A stretch of DNA of 64,000 nt from G963422275 sp963422275 (GTDB lineage: Bacteria; Pseudomonadota; Alphaproteobacteria; Rhodobacterales; Rhodobacteraceae): NCBI GenBank assembly GCA_963422275.1, contig OY729418.1, positions 558,001 to 622,000 on the forward strand, written 5' to 3'. This document shows, piece by piece, positions 54,178 through 63,497 of the stretch. Numbering within the stretch: the first letter of the stretch is position 1; the number at the start of each line of letters is the position of its first letter. Below the pieces are notes generated by a model. That model had not been told where the DNA came from. It saw only the letters and a list, made by a program, of their open reading frames with translations, and ran no database searches. Both the position numbers and the translations under genes were made by a program.

Positions 54178-55701
54178 ATGCCCAATCCGCTCGCGGACGC
54201 CCTTACCATCAGCAAGAGCACTGATTCATGCAAAAGGTTTGCCGAACTGGAAGACGGCAACGTTGTCACATACGCGGAGTTTTTTGATGGAGCGCGCCAA
54301 ATTGCGTCCCTGATCACCTCATGCGGAATTAAGCCTGGAGACCGAGTTGCCGTTATGGTGGAAAAATCCATCGCCGTCCTGCAAACTTATCTCGGATCGG
54401 TGATGTCCGGTGCCGCATTCCTTCCGCTCAACCCGGCATATACGGATAGCGAGGTGCGATTCTTCCTTCAGGACGCCTCGCCCAGTCTCTTCATCTGCGA
54501 CCCGGCACGGCAAGACACTCTGTCAACTTCCGCCAAGAGCGAGGGTGTCAGAGATGTCCTGACGCTCGACGCAAACGGTTCAGGAAGCCTGAAGAACCGA
54601 ATTCATTACGCTAGGCGCGATTGCGACCCGGTGCCCAGGTCTTATGACGACCTCGCCGCGATTCTCTACACTTCCGGCACGACAGGCCGTCCGAAGGGTG
54701 CAATGCTTAGCCACGGCTCTCTCGTCTCGAATGCCGCGACTTTGAAATCGCTCTGGCGATTCACCAAGAGCGATGTTCTCTTGCATGCGCTTCCAGTGCA
54801 TCACACGCATGGCCTGTTCGTCGCGACGAACGTTGCCCTCATGGCAGGTTGCTCGCTGCTGTACTTCCAAAAATTCGATGCCGAAAAGATCGTCCGCGCA
54901 CTTGCAAGAGCTACAGTGATGATGGGGGTTCCCACGTTCTACACTAGACTGCTCAAGCGCGAGGAGATTTCCAAGAGCGAACTTTCGAATATGCGGCTGT
55001 TCATTTCCGGCTCCGCTCCGCTGAGGACTGAAACGCACCGGGAGTGGGAGCGTCGTACCGGTCACCGGATTCTGGAACGCTATGGAATGACTGAGGCCAA
55101 CATGATCGCCTCCATCCCGTACGACGGGCCTCGGAAGCCGGGCACGGTTGGCATTCCTCTGCCCGGCGTGCAAACCAGAATCTGCGACCCCGAAACTGGC
55201 CGAATCGTGCCTGAAGGCGAAATCGGCATGCTTGAAGTGCGTGGCTCTGGAATGTTTTCCGGTTACTGGAACATGCCGGACAAAACGAGGCGGGAGCACC
55301 GAGAGGGTGGTTTTTTCATGACCGGGGATCTCGCGAGGGTTGACGAAGACAGCTTCCTCGCGATCGAGGGCCGGGCGAAGGACCTGATCATTTCCGGTGG
55401 AATGAACATTTACCCAAAGGAAGTCGAGGCGGTGATCGACGATGTGCCGGGCATTCTGGAAAGCGCGGTCTTCGCCGCCCCGCATGAGGATTTTGGAGAG
55501 GGGGTTGTTGCTGCGGTGGTCGCTGACAGCGAAGTCGAGGTGACCGAGAGAGAGATTCGAGACCATATTGCCGCTAACCTCGCCAAATACAAGCACCCGA
55601 AACACATTGCGTTTCGCAAGTTCCTTCCGCGCAATTCGATGGGCAAAGTCCAGAAGACCATGCTTCGCGATGAGCACGGAACTGTATTTGCCTCCTGCTG
55701 A
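54178..55701 (+). CDS. matB: Malonyl-CoA synthetase (malonate-CoA ligase)
   Basis: A 507-residue adenylate-forming enzyme. ILYTSGTTGRPKGAMLSH is the P-loop, LFISGSAPL and RYGMTEANM are core motifs, and FFMTGDLARVDEDSFLAIEGRAKDLIISGGMNIYP is the hinge region, with NSMGKVQK carrying the C-terminal catalytic lysine. The HALPVHHTHGLFVATN block and overall layout match MatB, which makes malonyl-CoA from malonate, ATP and CoA. No malonyl-CoA decarboxylase or malonate transporter is adjacent, so a related short acyl-CoA ligase activity is possible. Confidence 0.85.
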   Translation: MPNPLADALTISKSTDSCKRFAELEDGNVVTYAEFFDGARQIASLITSCGIKPGDRVAVMVEKSIAVLQTYLGSVMSGAAFLPLNPAYTDSEVRFFLQDASPSLFICDPARQDTLSTSAKSEGVRDVLTLDANGSGSLKNRIHYARRDCDPVPRSYDDLAAILYTSGTTGRPKGAMLSHGSLVSNAATLKSLWRFTKSDVLLHALPVHHTHGLFVATNVALMAGCSLLYFQKFDAEKIVRALARATVMMGVPTFYTRLLKREEISKSELSNMRLFISGSAPLRTETHREWERRTGHRILERYGMTEANMIASIPYDGPRKPGTVGIPLPGVQTRICDPETGRIVPEGEIGMLEVRGSGMFSGYWNMPDKTRREHREGGFFMTGDLARVDEDSFLAIEGRAKDLIISGGMNIYPKEVEAVIDDVPGILESAVFAAPHEDFGEGVVAAVVADSEVEVTEREIRDHIAANLAKYKHPKHIAFRKFLPRNSMGKVQKTMLRDEHGTVFASC

Positions 55702-55736
55702 CTGTTTTTGAGGCTGCCCCGTCGGGCACCGGAGGA

Positions 55737-56342
55737 TCAGTCCGGCCTTGTCGCCTTCATTATGTCCTTTTGGGAGAACTTCGCGTACCAATCGGCAAGC
55801 GTGTCGCTCTCCTTCCGCCATTCCCGGTTCTCGTGCCGAAAGTCCAAGTAGCCAAACGCACTGCCCACCGCGATCTGCCCTATGTCCATCGGGCCATTCA
55901 ACTTTTCCATCCAGCTCGATTCGATGGCTCGGATCGCGGACTTGACCTTGAACCACTGCGCGTCGACCCATTCCTTGCTCCGAAGCTCCTCCGGTCGCGC
56001 CTTCCACTCGTAAGTCATCAACACTGAGGCATCCATCATTCCTTCAGCCGTGGCCTCGATAATCAACGAGTCCCACAGTTCGGGAGGCGCGGGATACAGT
56101 TTTCCACCAAATTCGCTGTCCAGGTAACGGCAGATTGTCCGACTGTCGTATATGACCCTTCCCGAGTCGGTGATGAGCGTGGGTATCTTGCCGAGCGGGT
56201 TGGAAGAAACAAGTTCGTTTTCTGGATCGCCAGGCATTGCCGCAACGCTTGCGTATTCCACCTGATCGGCAAGGCCGAGCAGATGCAGCACAATGTCCAC
56301 CTTTCGGACAAAGGGCGAAGCCTTGTTGAAAAACAGCTTCAT
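55737..56342 (-). CDS. Glutathione S-transferase family protein
   Basis: A 201-residue protein. The thioredoxin-like N-terminal domain (MKLFFNKASPFVRKVDIVLHLLGL, then SSNPLGKIPTLITDSGRVIYDSRTICRYLD) holds the NPxGKIP cis-proline loop and the (D/E)S glutathione-binding turn. A helical C-terminal domain ends with IAVGSAFGYLDFR. The substrate is unknown. It converges with matB 35 bases away, and ATG 56342 is favoured over an ATG three codons upstream. Confidence 0.88.
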   Translation of the reverse strand: MKLFFNKASPFVRKVDIVLHLLGLADQVEYASVAAMPGDPENELVSSNPLGKIPTLITDSGRVIYDSRTICRYLDSEFGGKLYPAPPELWDSLIIEATAEGMMDASVLMTYEWKARPEELRSKEWVDAQWFKVKSAIRAIESSWMEKLNGPMDIGQIAVGSAFGYLDFRHENREWRKESDTLADWYAKFSQKDIMKATRPD

Positions 56343-56466
56343 TCCTCGCACTCCGTTTCTTCATGCCTTCCGGGTTGCCGCCGTGATATCAGAAAGCAGA
56401 TCATGGTTTTCCCATCGCTTGATCAGGTCGGTACGGTTGGGGCGATTCCGCTCCTGCAAGCCCCTC

Positions 56467-57756
56467 TCATGCCTTGGCTTGGTTTGTCACAGCAAGCAAC
56501 CGCTTCCCAGACACGCCAACGATCAAAGCTTCGACGATTGATCGCGCAGGCTGATCGCTGTCGAACTCGACCTCGGCAAATTGCTCTGTTCTTCCCCTTC
56601 GAAGTGATTCTACAAGGACTGTGCAGTTCTTTCCAACCTGTGAGCGCAAGTAATCGCGTGCCGAGGCAACTCCTGCGTGACGAAGACGGCTCGCTCGCTC
56701 CTTCACCTTCTTGTCGTCGACCTGCGGCATCCTTGCTGCCGGAGTCCCCGTGCGTGGGCTGAAGGGAAACACGTGAAGCCAAGTCAGGTTGCACTCATCG
56801 ATCAAATCCAGAGATTTTTCGAACATCTCGTCCGTTTCGGTCGGAAATCCCGCAATCAAGTCGGCACCGAATACTATGTCGGGACGCGCCATTCGCGCCT
56901 TTTCGCAGAATCGAATCGCGTCTTCGCGACAGTGCCGTCGCTTCATCCGCTTCAAGATCATGTTGTCCCCAGCTTGCAGCGAAAGATGCAAGTGCGGCAT
57001 CAACCTTCTGTCTTCCGCCAAAACATCCATGAACCCCGAATCCAGTTCGATTGAATCGACGGACGACAGCCGAAGTCTGGCCAAAGTTGGCACGCGTTGC
57101 AATATCCGCCTGAGCAGGTAGCTCAGCGCCGGTCGCTTGGGAAGGTCGATTCCCCAGCTTGTGACGTCAACCCCGGTGAGCACGACCTCGCTGTGACCTC
57201 GATCGACGAGCGCCGCAACCTCCCGTACCACCTCTTCCGGCGGAACCGAGCGGGAGTTGCCCCGGCCGTACGGAATAATGCAGAACGTGCACCGATGGTC
57301 GCACCCATTCTGAATCTGCACGTAAGCCCTTGACCTGCGGCCGGGTTGCCCACCGGTCTGCCCGCCAAAGCCCGAAACGGACATGATATCCTCCACGAGC
57401 AATTTGCCGTCGCGGGCTTCTTCGCCTCCGTTCACCTTGAGCTTCCGCCATAACTCGGGATCTGTCTTCAGACTGTTACCGACGACAAGGTCCACCTCCT
57501 CCATGGAACGAAAGCCTGCGGAATCAATTTGGGCGGCACATCCCGTTGCAACAATCTGGGCGGCGGGATGCTTGCGGCGAAGACGGCGGATTGCCTGTCG
57601 TGACTTGCGTACGGCCTCGGCAGTGACGGCACACGTGTTAACAACGACCGTGTTATTCAGCCCAGCCTCCTCTGCATGGCTCTTAATGACATCGGTTTCG
57701 TGCGCATTGAGGCGGCACCCGAGCGTTTCGAACTTGTTGCTGCCAGCAGACATCAT
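56467..57756 (-). CDS. mtaB: tRNA (N6-threonylcarbamoyladenosine-37) methylthiotransferase
   Basis: A 429-residue radical-SAM methylthiotransferase that converts t6A37 to ms2t6A37 in tRNA. The N-terminal UPF0004 domain has TLGCRLNAHE, VVNTCAVT and VATGCAAQ, whose three cysteines bind one Fe-S cluster. The radical-SAM motif is CDHRCTFCIIPYGRG (CxxxCxxC), followed by VVLTGVDVTSWG and HLHLSLQAGDN. A TRAM-like end (VLVESLRRGRTEQFAEVEF) follows. Its ATG overlaps the dapF stop (ATGA), so the two are coupled. This gene order is common in alphaproteobacteria. Confidence 0.92.
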   Translation of the reverse strand: MMSAGSNKFETLGCRLNAHETDVIKSHAEEAGLNNTVVVNTCAVTAEAVRKSRQAIRRLRRKHPAAQIVATGCAAQIDSAGFRSMEEVDLVVGNSLKTDPELWRKLKVNGGEEARDGKLLVEDIMSVSGFGGQTGGQPGRRSRAYVQIQNGCDHRCTFCIIPYGRGNSRSVPPEEVVREVAALVDRGHSEVVLTGVDVTSWGIDLPKRPALSYLLRRILQRVPTLARLRLSSVDSIELDSGFMDVLAEDRRLMPHLHLSLQAGDNMILKRMKRRHCREDAIRFCEKARMARPDIVFGADLIAGFPTETDEMFEKSLDLIDECNLTWLHVFPFSPRTGTPAARMPQVDDKKVKERASRLRHAGVASARDYLRSQVGKNCTVLVESLRRGRTEQFAEVEFDSDQPARSIVEALIVGVSGKRLLAVTNQAKA

Positions 57757-58586
57757 GGGCCCGTCGCGAAATCGCGGGAGATCGTTCCGTCGAAGACGTA
57801 GGCCGTCTGGCCGGTCATCCAAACGCCGTCGGAACGCCAATCGATTTCAAGTCGTCCACCATCGACATCGACCGTAACCTTTCTGCCGGTGAGCGAACGT
57901 CGTGCCGATGCGACCGCGGCCGCACATGAACCGGAACCTGATGCCGGAGTAATTCCCGTTCCCCGCTCCCAAATTCGCATTCGTATGGAATTCTTGGACT
58001 GCACGGTCACGAATTCAACGTTGGTCCGCTCTGGAAATAGCGGATGTCTTTCCATTTCGGGGCCCAATTCGTCGACCAGCACGGTTTCAGCGTTCTCCAC
58101 GAAGAAGACGCAGTGCGGATTGCCCATGCTCAAGGCGGATGGGTTTCCCTCGATCGGAAGCGAAATCGTGTCCAGATCCTTCACCAAGGGAACCTGTTGC
58201 CACTCAAACAACGGCACACCCATGTTGACGCTCGTCAGACCGTCTTCCGCCTTGACGCACTCGAGGGGGCCGCGACCGGTTTCCAGAACAAGCCGTTGCG
58301 CACCGCTTTCATCCATCAGCATGCGAGCGACGCAACGGGTCGCGTTCCCGCATGCCGCGGAACTGGACCCGTCCGCATTGAAGAAAACCAGCCGCGCGTC
58401 ATATGCGTTCGAGTCCCGGATCTCGGCCAGCTGGTCAAAGCCCACACCCCGCCTGCGGTCAGACAGCACACGAGCAAGCGCGCTGGAGGCCAGCGGGCTG
58501 CTTTGACGGGAATCGATGACCACGAAATCGTTGCCCAATCCGTGCATCTTGCAAAATGGAATGCTATCTGTCTGTGTTGCTTGCAT
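57753..58586 (-). CDS. dapF: Diaminopimelate epimerase
   Basis: A 277-residue enzyme that epimerises LL- to meso-diaminopimelate for lysine and peptidoglycan. Family blocks are FCKMHGLGNDFVVIDSR, then RRGVGFDQLAEI, and FFNADGSSSAACGNATRCVA with the first catalytic cysteine (Cys79). Near the end WERGTGITPASGSGSCAAA is where other enzymes have T-x-ACGSGACA. Here the usual second catalytic cysteine is Ser216, and the next cysteine is Cys220. Some lineages may carry this variant. The ATG at 58586 lies only about 15 bases after a TATAGC box preceded 17 bases upstream by TGGTCA, so a leaderless transcript is possible. Confidence 0.9.
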   Translation of the reverse strand: MQATQTDSIPFCKMHGLGNDFVVIDSRQSSPLASSALARVLSDRRRGVGFDQLAEIRDSNAYDARLVFFNADGSSSAACGNATRCVARMLMDESGAQRLVLETGRGPLECVKAEDGLTSVNMGVPLFEWQQVPLVKDLDTISLPIEGNPSALSMGNPHCVFFVENAETVLVDELGPEMERHPLFPERTNVEFVTVQSKNSIRMRIWERGTGITPASGSGSCAAAVASARRSLTGRKVTVDVDGGRLEIDWRSDGVWMTGQTAYVFDGTISRDFATGP

Positions 58587-58698
58587 GGCACGAGTGCTAT
58601 ACTTGCATTTATGCCGCTTGACCACATTTTGGCTTGCGTGTATTTTTAGTTGCCGCCTTGACAAGCCGAGTCACAGGCCGTCGGTGGAATCATTTTGT

Positions 58699-58774
58699 GG
58701 GCCCGTAGCTCAGTTGGTAGAGCAACTGACTTTTAATCAGTGGGTCACAGGTTCGAATCCTGTCGGGCTCACCA
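58699..58774 (+). tRNA. tRNA-Lys (anticodon TTT)
   Basis: A 76-base tRNA with the CCA encoded. The acceptor GGGCCCG pairs with CGGGCTC (one G-U). The D-arm GCTC...GAGC, the anticodon arm CTGA-CTTTTAA-TCAG with TTT, and the T-arm CACAG-GTTCGAATC-CTGTC fit a standard cloverleaf. It lies between the divergent dapF operon and an IS5-group stub. A TTGACA box sits 41 bases upstream. Confidence 0.95.
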
Positions 58775-58848
58775 GTCACTCTTATGCTATATCCACGCAG
58801 ATTCAGTTGGCAGACGAAACATGGCTGGATTATGAAGCCCAGTTCTTA

Positions 58849-59444
58849 ATGCCACTGGTTCCTCTTCTTCGTCTGGTGCATCTCCGGATCTCGGGCATTG
58901 CTCTCGTTCCCGGTCGGCGACGGCGCCGAGACGATGGTGGCGTCAACGATGCCGCCCTTCTTCAGCAGGATTCCCGCTCGGCCAGGTGATCACCGATCTC
59001 CCGAACGGCAGGTGCGCCAGTCCGCGGCGCTCCAGCCGGCGGCGGAAGTCGGAATCGTCGCCTCGTCCGGCACCTTCTCCGGACTCGCCCCGTCAAGGCA
59101 CCCTGACGCTCTCGGCATCGCAAGCATGTCCTCCATCGCCGGATTGCTCAGGTTGCAGAACGGCTTAACGCAGTGCACGCGCAGCATCGCCGGCAACGGA
59201 TGCGGCTGTCGCCCCTTGCGGCCGCCCTTCGGATGCGTCGGCGCAATGCGGGCATCCATCCGCTCCGGAAAGATCTCGTGGCGCATCCTGCGCTTCTTGC
59301 GATCGCATTCGAGGCTGGCAAAGGTCAATTGCCGAAGGCGCTGCATGTCGTGATCCCCGAAAGAAAAACTTGGCGCAAGACAGCGAGCCCCCCCCCCCGG
59401 ATGCACAATGCCACGCCCCAAATCAGGCTTTATTCCGAGGTTCC
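58849..59444 (-). mobile_element. IS5-group element, copy 5, 5' half
   Basis: The right end (inverted ggaacctcggaata) stops at 59444, next to TTAG. The minus strand keeps MQRLRQLTFASLECDRKKRRMRHEIFPERMDARI, then APTHPKGGRKGRQPHPLPAML and AMEDMLAMP, the N-terminal third of the transposase with later frameshifts. The left end is missing, with similarity starting near 58849. Confidence 0.8.
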
Positions 59445-59565
59445 TTAGTTGATCACCAACTTGAAGTCACATCGCGGGCTGCGCCCCCAGGGGGAATCCG
59501 CCGTGATGTGACGGATCGGCTTTTCCGTCAGCAACGCCGCTAGGAGCCAGTCCCGCCTGGCTCCT
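59445..59565. other. Intergenic, no gene seen
   Basis: Short spacer between the IS5 copy and the HsdM remnant; no feature was recognised. Confidence 0.35.
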
Positions 59566-60789
59566 TCACCGTCGTCGCGTCGAACACCCTGATCTAAAAC
59601 CCGTCATCGGCCGACAGCGAGATCCCTTGCTCGCGGAGCAATCGGCTAGCTTCGCCTTCCTGGTCCGAACCGCAGTCTCGCGCAGCGAATGGCCGCACCC
59701 GGCATGAAGTAGTGGCACCCGCAGCATGTTTCCCACCGACCTGTCCTTGCACAGACCCTTCAACGCCTCCGTCTCGTACATCTTCGTGATCATGTGTTGG
59801 AAGAACAGCAACTGGCCGTCGGATATTCGCGGTAGACCGACGCCGAAGCCCCCCTGTACCCCGAGCATTTGAGCCTCCTGGCGGATCGGCTGATACTTCT
59901 TCCAGTCCACACCATAGGGCGAATTGGACAGCATGTAGTGAAAACGACTTGTGCTTGTGGGCATCGTTGGTCAGCGTATTGCCGAAGGCGACCTGTTACG
60001 GGCCGTGGCCGGTCATCAGCATGTCGGATTGGCAGATGCCGAGAGACTCGCTGTTCAGTTTCGGCTCGAACAGCGTGACGCAGATCGAGAGGTAAAATTC
60101 TTCAGTGCCACTTCGGCGAGCACCAACATTCTGCTGTCGCCGCAGGCAGGGTCATGGACTTGCCGGATGATGCCCCTCTCCATCAGCTTGGTGTCGGCGG
60201 TGACGATGAGGCGGATGACTTCACGCAGCGTGAAAAGCTCGCCCGCGGTTTCGCCCGAGATTTCCGAGAACCACCAGACCAGATCCTCGAACAGGGTGCC
60301 GGTCGCGATATTGCCAACGCGGTCGGGATGCAGGTCGATCTACGTGAAACGGTTGAACACCTGCCAAAGAATGCTGCCCCCGCTAAGGCACTTCAGTCAT
60401 TCGGTGAACAGGAACTTGTCGAGGAAAATGTCACGGACGTTGCCGGAAAACTTGGCGATGCAGTCGATCAGGTTGTCGAGCAACTGGTTCGGATCTTGTG
60501 CCTTCAAGCTTTCGAAGGTGCACGTGCCGAGGATTATAAACTTTGATGTTCTCTCCGGCGGCAGCGAACAGGATCAGGTCCCTGGTGATGCCATCCACAT
60601 CGTTGGGCAGCCCCCCACTTCGAGGACATCCTGCTTGGACGCTTCGAGAAGGCAGTCGAGACGGCACAGCACGATGAGCGGCAGAATGACCTTGCCATAT
60701 TCGGATTGCTTGAAATCGCCCTGCAGGGTCTCCGTGATTGACCAGACAAACCCGTCGATCCCCCGAACATCGCCATTCGTCCCCGGCAT
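59566..60789 (-). pseudogene. hsdM: Type I restriction-modification methylase (HsdM), broken
   Basis: On the minus strand, DGFVWSITETLQGDFKQSEYGKVILPLIVLCRLDCLLEAS is the HsdM N-terminal block. Later come DRVGNIATGTLFEDLVWWFSE, then ETAGELFTLREVIRLIV, then DPACGDSRML, an altered SAM-binding DPACGTGG. Finally FHYMLSNSPYGVDWKKYQ is the NPPY-type catalytic block, with NSPY instead of NPP(F/Y). Several frameshifts and stops separate these, and the end after GLPRISDGQLLF is scrambled. No hsdS or hsdR is present. Confidence 0.8.
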
Positions 60790-61028
60790 TGCCTTTTTCC
60801 TCGTTCCTGTTACCCGGCAGACAGGCATTCGATCCGTTTGTTGATCTCGCCCCGCCGGAACTGCTAGGCTCTATCAACCGTGAAGCCGATATCTTGCCGT
60901 TGTCCGCTAGCTGGCCGTTAACAAGAAGCGACGTGTTCACTTGACAGGATTCGAAGCCGTGGACAGCAGGTCGCGCACTTTTCGCGCATGCTCTGAAAGA
61001 CTTGATTGCCGAATGGGGTGCTTCCGGG
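60790..61028. other. No gene seen
   Basis: Short stretch between the dead HsdM and the PIN remnant. No family was recognised. Confidence 0.35.
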
Positions 61029-61477
61029 TCATCGATGGGCTTCCGCCCACGGATTGACCGCCTCGACGCCAGTGTTGCGGAAGTTGCGCTCGTTTCGCGT
61101 GACGATTGCAAGGCCATGACGAGCCGCCGTTCCCGCGAGCATGGCATTCGGAAAGTGGCCATCGAGCGGTTCTCCCGCCACCGTTTTTCTTCCATGATTC
61201 AGGCGCACGCCTGTGCATCGGCGATGGTCCAAGCGAATATCCGTTCGTCGAAGATATCGTCGAGAATGCCATTGAACCGCTCGGCGAGTTCCTCGCGGCG
61301 CTTCCCGGGTTCGAGACGCCCAATGCCGTTGAGGATTTCCCAGACGGTGATGGATGCGAGGCCGATCCCTTCGGCATAGATCCCGTCGAGGAACTTGGCG
61401 ACACGCGGTTCCGGATTCTGCCGCATCATCTCCGAGACAACATTGGTGTCGAGAAGACAACTCACTCTATCCGACAC
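61029..61477 (-). pseudogene. FitB/VapC-like PIN toxin, frameshifted
   Basis: It reads MSDRVSCLLDTNVVSEMMRQNP (first PIN aspartate), then VAKFLDGIY, GLASITVWEILNGIGRLEPGKRRE and ERIFAWTIADAQACA, and then stops at 61199-61201. A shift restores IMEEKRW and another restores GEPLDGHFPNAMLAGTAARHGLAIVTRNERNFRNTGVEAVNPW, the family end. All conserved acidic residues can be found but in different frames. No antitoxin is visible upstream. Confidence 0.78.
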
Positions 61478-61703
61478 CTAGCCCTGCCTGCGCCAGCGTG
61501 CGCTGGGATGCACTTGGATAAGATAAATAGTTGTAAATAATCTATATTTCAGATCTTCATGGCGAATTTATCTCCTTGCGTTCCCGCCTCGGATGCGCTT
61601 CAATACGCCCCGGTTTTCGGCCAGTGGCTTTCGGTTTGCTTACTGGCTCAAAGCCCCTCTGGATCCCGCCCGAGCCGGCGGTCCGAAGAGTGCCTCTATC
61701 GTT

Positions 61704-61709
61704 GAGGAG
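61704..61709 (+). promoter_or_regulatory. Ribosome binding site of the integrase remnant
   Basis: GAGGAG lies seven bases before the GTG at 61717. Confidence 0.55.
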
Positions 61710-61716
61710 CAACGCC

Positions 61717-62505
61717 GTGCCCGAACGCCAGTACCGAACGCTCACCAAGCGTATCGTGGACCGCCTCGCAGTCAACGGCAAGGATGGCGTGTTTTGGGGC
61801 AGCGAGATCCCGGGGTTCGGCATTCGCGTCTATCCAACCGGGCGCAAGGACGCCGCGAAGATCATCGCGCGCCTTAAGGCCGGACTGCCTCCGCTCGAGC
61901 AGGAGTCCGAGCCAACCTCGCCGAGTACTACGAGCGCGAGTACGTCGCGATGCACTGCAAGCCCAACACCGTGAAGCACTACGGCCTCATGCTGAAGAAA
62001 CACATCGTGCCTAGACTCGGATGGCTCCGCGTCTCCGAGGTGAAAAAGAAGCACATCCTCAAGTTCCAGTTTGGGTTGAGCGACATCCCCACGGTGGCGA
62101 ACCGGACGGTCGACATCCTGGTAAAGATGTTCAACATGGCCGGGTCTTGGGAGATGCGCCCGCCGGGACGGAATCCGTGCAGGTCGATCCGCCGCTACAA
62201 GGTGGAGCCGCACAAGGAGCGCTTCCTGACACCCAAGGAGTTGGCCCGGCTCGGCCACACCCTCGACATCGCGCCTGAAAAGCGCCTCGCGGCTCGCCGA
62301 CAGCAAGGCGGGTCCGCGCATCGTCCCGATGCCACCGGTAGCGGCGGAAGTGCTCGCGGAACTGCCACGCGTTCCCGGCAATTCGTGGGTGTTCCCTGGC
62401 CGGAAGAAGGGCACCCATCAGACCAACATCAACGACTCCTGGAACCGCATCCGCAAGCACGCCGACCTGGCGGGCGAGACCGATCCTCCGTGTTCCGCGC
62501 CATAA
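61717..62505 (+). pseudogene. Tyrosine recombinase (phage-type integrase), frameshifted and truncated
   Basis: It begins VPERQYRTLTKRIVDRLAV, then GVFWGSEIPGFGIRVYPTGRKD, the arm-type DNA-binding domain of phage integrases. After a frame change come NTVKHYGLMLKKHIVPRLGWLRVSEV and RFLTPKELARLGHTLD, the core-binding domain. A further shift gives RLADSKAGPRIVPMPPVAAEVL, then SWVFPGRKKGTHQTNINDSWNRIR, before the stop. About 35 residues including the catalytic arginine are missing, as is the end with the His-x-x-Arg and Tyr. It is dead, and the open frame that seems to join it to the following nuclease is accidental. Confidence 0.75.
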
Positions 62506-63266
62506 CCGTCAGCCGCGCTGCCGCTGCTTACATCCTCGCGGCGGTCGCCGCGCTGGCCCTTTTCGGGACGGGCCTAGCCGAGACGTGGCGCGGCCTGATC
62601 GTGGCGCCCGAGCATCGCTGCTCTCCCTACGACCGCAATCAAGACTACCACTACCCGCAGTCGATCGAGCGGGAGATCGTGCACCGCCTGGGCGCAGTCT
62701 ATGGCCCCTACACCGGCACCTGTTTCTCCTCAACATCCGAGACGGACATCGAACACATGGTAGCGACAAGCGAGGCTCACGACAGCGGCCTCTGCGCTAC
62801 CGACAGGGCGACACGAGCCCGGTTTGCCACGGACCTTCGCAACCTTACCCTTGCCTCGCCGGGCGTGAACCGCCACCGCAAGAGCGGCAAGGACGCCGGG
62901 GAGTGGCTGCCTGAGCGCAACCGCTGTTGGTTCGCCGCCCGCATCGTGGAGGTGCGCCGCGCCTACGGCCTCACCATCGACCAGCGCGAGGCGCAAGCCC
63001 TTGAACGGGTTCTCGCCGGATGCACGGGCACTGCAATGGAGCCGATGGTCTGTCACACCTCCACCGGACGCGACTCGGGACGGGGGCTGGGGGCTGGGTC
63101 CGCGGCGGACGGCAACGGCGACGCGCTCGCCCACTACGACGACAATCGCAACGGTCGCATCACCTGCAAGGAGGCGCGCCGCCACGGCATCGCCCCGGTC
63201 CGCCGCGACCACCCGGCTTACCGCTACATGCGCGACGGGGATGGAGACGGTATCGTCTGCGAGTAA
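62490..63266 (+). CDS. Probable exported HNH nuclease (GmrSD_C/DUF1524-like) with Excalibur calcium-binding end
   Basis: A 258-residue protein if started at GTG 62490; the gene overlaps the dead integrase. A hydrophobic segment (SRAAAAYILAAVAALALFG) suggests a signal or anchor. The nuclease part has SETDIEHMVATSEAHDSGL with the catalytic histidine, RARFATDLRNLTLASPGVNRHRKSGKDAGEWLPERN with the conserved asparagines, and WFAARIVEVRRAYGLTID, typical of DUF1524-type HNH nucleases. The C-terminus (NGRITCKEARRHGIAPVRRDHPAYRYMRD, DGDGDGIVCE) is an Excalibur motif, which binds calcium. G+C is high and codon use differs from the core genes. Confidence 0.75.
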   Translation: MFRAITVSRAAAAYILAAVAALALFGTGLAETWRGLIVAPEHRCSPYDRNQDYHYPQSIEREIVHRLGAVYGPYTGTCFSSTSETDIEHMVATSEAHDSGLCATDRATRARFATDLRNLTLASPGVNRHRKSGKDAGEWLPERNRCWFAARIVEVRRAYGLTIDQREAQALERVLAGCTGTAMEPMVCHTSTGRDSGRGLGAGSAADGNGDALAHYDDNRNGRITCKEARRHGIAPVRRDHPAYRYMRDGDGDGIVCE

Positions 63267-63347
63267 CCACGTCGTTCATCGCCCGAGACTGGTGCTGTCA
63301 CCATGTGCAACACGATATGCCAATCGACGGTGAGATACCCTGCTTTC

Positions 63348-63497
63348 ATGAAACAGAACAGAATCGACGAAGCCGTACTGGCACTGCTCTATCTCGGAAT
63401 CCATGACCAAGATCCGGTGACGGGTGCACGGACGTGGAAGTCGTTCGATTGGGATGCGATGAACCGCCTGCACGAGATTGGTGCCACAGCGCGCTGA
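63348..63497 (+). pseudogene. DUF6429-like protein, shortened
   Basis: MKQNRIDEAVLALLYLGIHD, then ARTWKSFDWDAMNRLHEIGATAR and a stop, matches the first two-thirds of DUF6429 proteins (...DEAVLALLYLTLHD...W.(G)FDWDALDRLHEKG). The usual C-terminal helix (about 25 residues) is missing. Function is unknown. Confidence 0.5.

Noticed and set aside
54580..56007. A 475-codon minus-strand frame opposite matB
   Set aside because: matB on the plus strand carries full family motifs, and the reverse frame is basic and Gly/Arg-rich without any motif, so it is a shadow.
61950..63266. A single frame that joins integrase segments to the HNH nuclease
   Set aside because: The integrase part continues in another frame to a stop at 62505, and the nuclease has its own likely start at 62490. 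The joined frame is accidental, not a fusion protein.
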